This document shows positions 9,682 to 12,992 of a DNA stretch of 12,992 nt, in pieces; the stretch's first letter is position 1, and the number at the start of each line of letters is the position of its first letter. Below the pieces are notes generated by a model. The model searched no databases, was not told where the DNA came from, and worked only from the letters and a program-made list of their open reading frames with translations. The stretch covers positions 1 to 12,992 of the forward strand of contig CAJOJC010000031.1 in assembly GCA_905234775.1 (NCBI GenBank), in the 5' to 3' direction. Origin of the DNA: an uncultured Bacteroidales bacterium (lineage in GTDB: Bacteria > Bacteroidota > Bacteroidia > Bacteroidales > UBA932). The translations under genes were made by a program, and so were the position numbers.

Positions 9682-11339
9682 CTGCAGAACTGCGCCTTCA
9701 GGGCCGCGATCTTCTCGTCTGCATCCGCTCCCTTAGCTCCGAAATAGAACTTGATCTTAGGCTCGGTTCCGGACGGCCGCACGCTGACCACGTCTCCCGC
9801 CTCGTCGAAGAACTGCAGTACGTTCGACTTCGGCTGGCCGGTCTTCTCGGGCTCAAGATAGTCGATTACCTTAGTTACGGGGCTTCCACACAGCTCCTTC
9901 GGAGGATCCGCGCGCAGGCCGGCCATGATCGCTGCGATCTCTTCGGCGCCGGACTTGCCCTTGCGGACAACCGAGACCAGGCCTTCCTTGCGGTAGCCGT
10001 ATTCCTTGTAGATCTTCTGCATCAACTGATACAGGGTAAGACCCTGCTCCGCAGCCCAAGCCGCAGCCTCTGCCACCATCGCCGAAGCGATCTGGGCATC
10101 CTTGTCGCGGACGAACTGGCCTACGTTGAAACCGTAGCTCTCCTCGCCTCCGCATACGAACTCGCCGTCTTTTTCGTGGCGCTTTACGATCTCGGCAATG
10201 TACTTGAAGCCTGTCAGGACGTTGTATACAGGGATATCAAAGCCCTCGCAGATCTCGCGGATAAGTTCGGTAGTAACGATAGTCTTTACTACATATTTTC
10301 CAGGTCCGAGGGTGCCGAGTTCCTTGCGGCGGTTCAGGATGTAATAAGTCATCAGCGAAGCGGTCTGGTTGCCGTTGAAAAGCACCATCTTTCCTTCGTT
10401 GTCCCTTACCGCTATACCCATTCGGTCTGCATCCGGATCGGTAGCGATAACGATATCTGCTCCCGTCTCGTCGGCCTTGGCGATAGCCATCTTGAGAGCT
10501 GAAGGCTCCTCAGGATTAGGAGACATTACGGTCGGGAAGTTACCGTCGCTTACGTCCTGCTCCGGGACATGGATTACATTCTCGAATCCGAGTCTCTTGA
10601 GGGTCTCGGGGACAAGGCGTACGCCGCAGCCGTGCAGAGGCGTATAGACGAACTTGAAGCCGCTGTGTTTCCTGCAGATTTCGGGGCTGAGAGTAAGCGA
10701 GAGAATGTCGCGCAGATAACATTCATCCTCCGCCGCGCCCATCATCTCGATCTTTCCTGCTCCGGCGCCCGGAACGAACTTAACCTGCGAGGGGCTGGTA
10801 ATCTTAGCCACCTCGGCGACTATATCCTTATCGACCGGAGATGTAATCTGACCGCCGTCTGACCAGAAGACCTTATAACCATTGTATTCCTTCGGGTTGT
10901 GAGACGCAGTCACCATCACACCGGCCGTCGCACCCTTGAGGCGGATGCTATAACTCAGTTCGGGAGTAGGACGGATATCGTCGAACAAGAATACATGGAG
11001 ACCGTTTGCGCTAAGGACATCTGCGGTAATCTTCGCAAATTCGCGGCTGTTGTTACGGCTGTCAAAGGAAATACACACCTTGATGTCTTCACCCTTCACG
11101 TTTGCGAGTATATAATTCGCAAGGCCCTGGGTAGCCATTCCTACCGTGTATTTGTTCATCCTGTTGGTTCCGACTCCCATTATGCCGCGAAGGCCGCCGG
11201 TTCCGAATTCCAGATTACGATAAAAAGCATCCTCCAGAGCGACAGGATCGCTGTCCATCAAAGCCTTTACTTCCTTACGGGTTTGCTCGTCGAACTCTTC
11301 AGAGAGCCAGGACTGAGCGGTGGTTTTGTAATCAGACAT
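9678..11339 (-). CDS. Phospho-sugar mutase (phosphoglucomutase/phosphomannomutase, alpha-D-phosphohexomutase family)
   Basis: The enzyme moves phosphate between C1 and C6 of hexose phosphates, linking glycolysis to nucleotide-sugar and polysaccharide synthesis in the cytoplasm. Its 553 residues fit the longer PGM/PMM class common in Bacteroidetes and Firmicutes. The order of active-site loops is intact: FGTGGLRG (45-52), phosphoserine loop TASHNP (144-149, catalytic S146), metal loop DPDADR (301-306), sugar-specificity loop GGEESYG (397-403) and phosphate-binding loop RPSGTEPK (521-528). Glucose versus mannose (or phosphopentose) preference cannot be read from these motifs, so no symbol is given. 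It stands alone on the minus strand with its own promoter-like sequence upstream and converges on nth with a 4-nt overlap of stop codons (CTAA). Confidence 0.93.
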   Translation of the reverse strand: MSDYKTTAQSWLSEEFDEQTRKEVKALMDSDPVALEDAFYRNLEFGTGGLRGIMGVGTNRMNKYTVGMATQGLANYILANVKGEDIKVCISFDSRNNSREFAKITADVLSANGLHVFLFDDIRPTPELSYSIRLKGATAGVMVTASHNPKEYNGYKVFWSDGGQITSPVDKDIVAEVAKITSPSQVKFVPGAGAGKIEMMGAAEDECYLRDILSLTLSPEICRKHSGFKFVYTPLHGCGVRLVPETLKRLGFENVIHVPEQDVSDGNFPTVMSPNPEEPSALKMAIAKADETGADIVIATDPDADRMGIAVRDNEGKMVLFNGNQTASLMTYYILNRRKELGTLGPGKYVVKTIVTTELIREICEGFDIPVYNVLTGFKYIAEIVKRHEKDGEFVCGGEESYGFNVGQFVRDKDAQIASAMVAEAAAWAAEQGLTLYQLMQKIYKEYGYRKEGLVSVVRKGKSGAEEIAAIMAGLRADPPKELCGSPVTKVIDYLEPEKTGQPKSNVLQFFDEAGDVVSVRPSGTEPKIKFYFGAKGADADEKIAALKAQFCS

Positions 11340-11373
11340 ATTATTGGTTTTAGTTTAACTTTCTTTAATCTTT

Positions 11374-11406
11374 CAAATTTAGCAAATTATTTTTTGATAT
11401 ACCAAT
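11374..11406 (-). promoter_or_regulatory. Candidate promoter of the phospho-sugar mutase gene
   Basis: Read on the minus strand, ATTG (11406-11403) is followed after 21 nt by TAAATTTG (11381-11374). The second is an exact TAnnTTTG -7 element and the first a three-of-four match to the TTTG -33 element at about the expected distance. Transcription would start near 11368, giving a leader of roughly 30 nt before the ATG at 11339. The surrounding DNA is strongly AT-rich, in contrast to the GC-rich element that begins directly upstream. Confidence 0.5.
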
Positions 11407-11408
11407 AT

Positions 11409-11593
11409 CCGCCTGCGGCCGGGAACTCCCTCGCTCGGGACTCGGCTCGCAAGTCTTTGACTTGCTCGCTCGGACCCTTCCATCGTTATCTTCGTCCTCG
11501 CTGCGCTCGAACTCGCTTCCGACGGACACCTCCCCGCTCCCCGTGGCCGCGGGTGGCCACGCCCGCTCGAGGGAGCTCCCGCTCCTTCGGCTC
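11409..11593. repeat. GC-rich intergenic element with terminal inverted repeats and internal hairpins
   Basis: This stretch lies between the mutase promoter and the methyltransferase gene and encodes no recognisable protein. The ends carry an inverted repeat: GGGAACTCCCTCG (11421-11433) and CGAGGGAGCTCCC (11568-11580) are complementary at 12 of 13 positions. Inside are a perfect 7-bp hairpin with a TTT loop (GCAAGTC 11449-11455, GACTTGC 11459-11465), a perfect 6-bp one (GTGGCC 11543-11548, GGCCAC 11555-11560), and a direct repeat CTCGCTCGG at 11430-11438 and 11465-11473. The words CTCGCT and GCTCG recur throughout. Composition differs sharply from the AT-rich flanks. It could be a dispersed palindromic or MITE-like repeat, or a structured RNA; one window cannot decide. 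Confidence 0.5.
11449..11465. repeat. Perfect 7-bp inverted repeat with 3-nt loop
   Basis: GCAAGTC and GACTTGC flank TTT with no mismatch, the clearest small hairpin in the left half of the GC-rich element. No T-run follows on either strand, so it does not look like a terminator. Confidence 0.6.
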
Positions 11594-11599
11594 TTTTTT
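11567..11599 (+). terminator. Terminator-like hairpin plus T-run, plus strand
   Basis: CGAGGGAGC (11568-11576) pairs with GCTCCTTCG (11581-11589) around a TCCC loop; one pair is G-U, and T11567-G11590 adds another wobble. After CTC come six T residues (11594-11599). This is the form of an intrinsic terminator read on the plus strand. No plus-strand gene precedes it for almost 1.9 kb, so if real it would end either a small RNA from the GC-rich element or antisense read-through. The same left arm also takes part in the long inverted repeat of that element, so alternative pairing is possible. Confidence 0.4.
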
Positions 11600-11601
11600 A
11601 G

Positions 11602-11609
11602 TATATTTG
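11602..11609 (+). promoter_or_regulatory. Candidate -7 element for the methyltransferase gene
   Basis: TATATTTG, followed by CAG, is an exact match to TAnnTTTG and lies only 5 nt before the ATG at 11615. With the usual few bases between this box and the start of transcription, the mRNA would begin at or next to the start codon. No clear -33 TTTG is present about 20 nt upstream. Confidence 0.5.
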
Positions 11610-11614
11610 CAGAA

Positions 11615-12721
11615 ATGAAAAAGTCATTTGCGCAAATAGTCGCGGCGGAGCGGAAGGAAGCGATTGAGAGGGTGTTGTCGAAGGTGCCCGAATGGACGGG
11701 CGCGGAGTTGACCGTACCCTCCAGGCTGGCTTCGGAGCAGTGTTCCTCGTCGGCGACGGCGCTCTATAAGGCAAGGCTGATCGGAGATTGTAAGGCAGTA
11801 GCGGATTTGACGGGAGGATTGGGAGTTGACAGCTGGGCTTTTGCGCAAAAGTCGGAGATTGTGTATCACAACGAGTTGAACCAAGAATTGTCGGGAGCCG
11901 TTAGAGCAAATTTTGCGGCGCTGGGACTCAGCAATGTCGAGTTCAGCGCGGAGGACGCGGCTCAAAGACTAGAGAGCCTGCCGGATGTAGATGCAATTTA
12001 CCTTGATCCGTCGAGGAGGGATGGGGCCGGGAAAAAGGTGTTTTTGGTAGAGGACTGCAGGCCGGATGTGTTGGCACTGCTCCCGAAACTTTTCGAGAAG
12101 GCTTCCCTGCTGCTGGTAAAGCTGTCTCCGATGGCGGATTTGACTATGCTGCGCGAGCGTTTCGGCTCTAAACTCAGGGAGTTACACGTTGTCAGCCTAA
12201 AGGGAGAAGTTAAGGAACTGCTACTTGTCATTACTCGCGAAGGCAATCTTAAAACCAGCATAATCGCCACTGATCTTCAGTCGGAGCTGGTATTCACTCC
12301 GGACGAAGAGCAGCAATCCCTCGCGGTCTATCCCTCTACCGAAGCCGAGCTTACAGGCGCCCTTCTATATGAGCCCGATCCCGCAATTACGAAAGCCGGT
12401 GCGTTCAAACTGATATGCGAGCGCTATCGCCTTAAGAAACTCGCGCGCTTCACCCACCTCTATCTAGCCCTGGAGAAGCAGGCGTTCGGGAAGTATTTCA
12501 CCGTCCTGGACGTATTCGACTGGGGCCGTGAGGGCTTCAAAGCCTGCGCAGCGAAATACCCCGCCGCCGAGGTCTCGGCCCGCAACGTCCCTATGAGTTC
12601 GGACGAATTGCGAAGCAGGCTCAAAGTTCGCTCCGCCGCAGACTATCACATCTTCGGCGTTACGCTGGACCTGCCCGAGGGGCCAGTGAGGAAGCTTATT
12701 GCTGCAAAGAGAGATTCCTAG
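11615..12721 (+). CDS. Class I SAM-dependent methyltransferase with THUMP-like C-terminal domain
   Basis: The 368-residue product has a Rossmann-type methyltransferase core: SAM-binding motif I DLTGGLGVDS (64-73), an acidic residue after the second strand in NELN (86-89), and the catalytic-type motif YLDPSRRD (129-136), followed by KKVFLVEDC. The C-terminal part (about 290-368, FGKYFTVLDVFDW through ARNVPMSSDELRSRLKV to HIFGVTLDL) resembles the THUMP-like domain in Bacteroidetes proteins of this architecture. THUMP domains generally bind RNA, so RNA methylation is inferred, but neither substrate nor position is known. The reading frame stays open 153 nt upstream to an ATG at 11462, but that extension is low-complexity, spans the hairpin element and the -7 box, and is rejected; MKKSF at 11615 is the natural start. 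Its end overlaps the convergent peptidase gene by 26 nt. Confidence 0.85.
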   Translation: MKKSFAQIVAAERKEAIERVLSKVPEWTGAELTVPSRLASEQCSSSATALYKARLIGDCKAVADLTGGLGVDSWAFAQKSEIVYHNELNQELSGAVRANFAALGLSNVEFSAEDAAQRLESLPDVDAIYLDPSRRDGAGKKVFLVEDCRPDVLALLPKLFEKASLLLVKLSPMADLTMLRERFGSKLRELHVVSLKGEVKELLLVITREGNLKTSIIATDLQSELVFTPDEEQQSLAVYPSTEAELTGALLYEPDPAITKAGAFKLICERYRLKKLARFTHLYLALEKQAFGKYFTVLDVFDWGREGFKACAAKYPAAEVSARNVPMSSDELRSRLKVRSAADYHIFGVTLDLPEGPVRKLIAAKRDS

Positions 12722-12992
12722 TCCAGAATTCCTTGTCCGCTTCGTTGTCGTGGGCTGCTTGCTCGCCGCGGTAGCCGTGCATTCCGTCGGGATAGAGCAT
12801 CAGGTCGAACTGCTTTGAGCAGCGCTGAAGGGAATCTACCAGAAGAAGAGTGTTCTGGAGGTGGACGTTGTCGTCGCCTGTCCCGTGGGTCAGCTTAAGT
12901 CTTGAGCGGGAAGGGTCGTAATTCCGTACGTAGTTCAGGACGCGAGCCTTCTTGTAGCCCTCAGCATTGCGCTGGGGGGTATCCATGAAACG
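12696..12992 (-). CDS. S9-family serine peptidase, dipeptidyl-peptidase IV type (partial, C-terminal end only)
   Basis: Only the last 98 or so residues are in the window; the frame is open to the right edge, with RF preceding MDTPQRNAEGY. The segment matches the end of the alpha/beta-hydrolase domain of prolyl-oligopeptidase (S9) enzymes: FMDTPQ-N-EGY, then THGTGDDNVHLQN holding the charge-relay aspartate (first D of DDNVH), then KQFDLMLYPDGMHGY holding the catalytic histidine (H of MHGY). The catalytic serine (GxSxGG) should lie beyond position 12992. DPP IV-type enzymes cut dipeptides, often X-Pro, from peptide N-termini and in Bacteroidetes are usually periplasmic, with a role in peptide use; location cannot be seen here. 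The methionine at 12984-12986 is internal, not the start. The 3' end overlaps the methyltransferase gene by 26 nt. Confidence 0.9.
   Translation of the reverse strand, partial: RFMDTPQRNAEGYKKARVLNYVRNYDPSRSRLKLTHGTGDDNVHLQNTLLLVDSLQRCSKQFDLMLYPDGMHGYRGEQAAHDNEADKEFWTRNLSLQQ

Noticed and set aside
11430..11473. CRISPR-like direct repeat (two copies of CTCGCTCGG)
   Set aside because: Only two short copies exist, inside a hairpin-rich element with no regular spacers and no cas genes in the window.
11462..11614. 51-residue N-terminal extension of the methyltransferase from an upstream in-frame ATG
   Set aside because: The extension is rich in Ser, Leu, Pro and Arg, runs through the hairpin element, the terminator-like stem and the -7 box, and does not resemble the family's N-terminus. 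The ATG at 11615 gives a normal protein.

Overview
The window looks like a chromosomal housekeeping region of a Bacteroidota bacterium, most likely of the order Bacteroidales. Three things point there. Start-proximal AT-rich stretches carry the Bacteroidetes -7 element (TAnnTTTG) rather than E. coli-type boxes. No clear Shine-Dalgarno sequences precede the starts. Several proteins have the Bacteroidetes form of their family: a stand-alone FtsE, a methyltransferase with a THUMP-like C-terminus, a plug-less TonB-receptor-like barrel next to a very long TPR protein, and an S9 dipeptidyl-peptidase-type hydrolase. Genus cannot be decided from this sequence alone. There are no rRNA or tRNA genes, CRISPR arrays, transposases or phage genes.

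Layout. Positions 1-8238 hold a compact minus-strand cluster, read from right to left: a secreted 985-residue TPR protein, a 553-residue outer-membrane beta-barrel protein (stop and start share one base, TAATG), gyrB (40 nt further on), and a membrane HD-domain phosphohydrolase of the PgpH/7TM-HD family (4 nt after gyrB, truncated by the window edge). The spacing suggests at least partial co-transcription. Positions 8239-8335 are a divergent promoter region containing a perfect 9+9 inverted repeat just upstream of ftsE. On the plus strand, ftsE and nth overlap as ATGA, and nth converges on a minus-strand phosphohexomutase gene with overlapping stop codons. Positions 11340-11614 are the only sizeable intergenic region. 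It contains the mutase promoter, then a GC-rich, hairpin-filled element of about 180 nt ending in a terminator-like hairpin plus T-run, then a -7 element placed so close to the next start codon that the message may be leaderless. That next gene (plus) encodes a class I SAM methyltransferase with a THUMP-like C-terminal domain. Its 3' end overlaps by 26 bp the 3' end of a minus-strand S9-family peptidase gene that runs off the right edge.

Functionally this is envelope biogenesis and cell division (TPR/barrel pair, FtsE), DNA topology and repair (GyrB, Nth), probable cyclic-dinucleotide turnover (HD protein), sugar-phosphate interconversion (mutase), RNA modification (methyltransferase, inferred) and peptide breakdown (S9 hydrolase). 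I see no clear new multi-gene system. The items most worth a second look are the structured intergenic element at 11411-11599, the palindrome at the ftsE promoter, the likely leaderless methyltransferase mRNA, and the translationally coupled TPR/beta-barrel pair.
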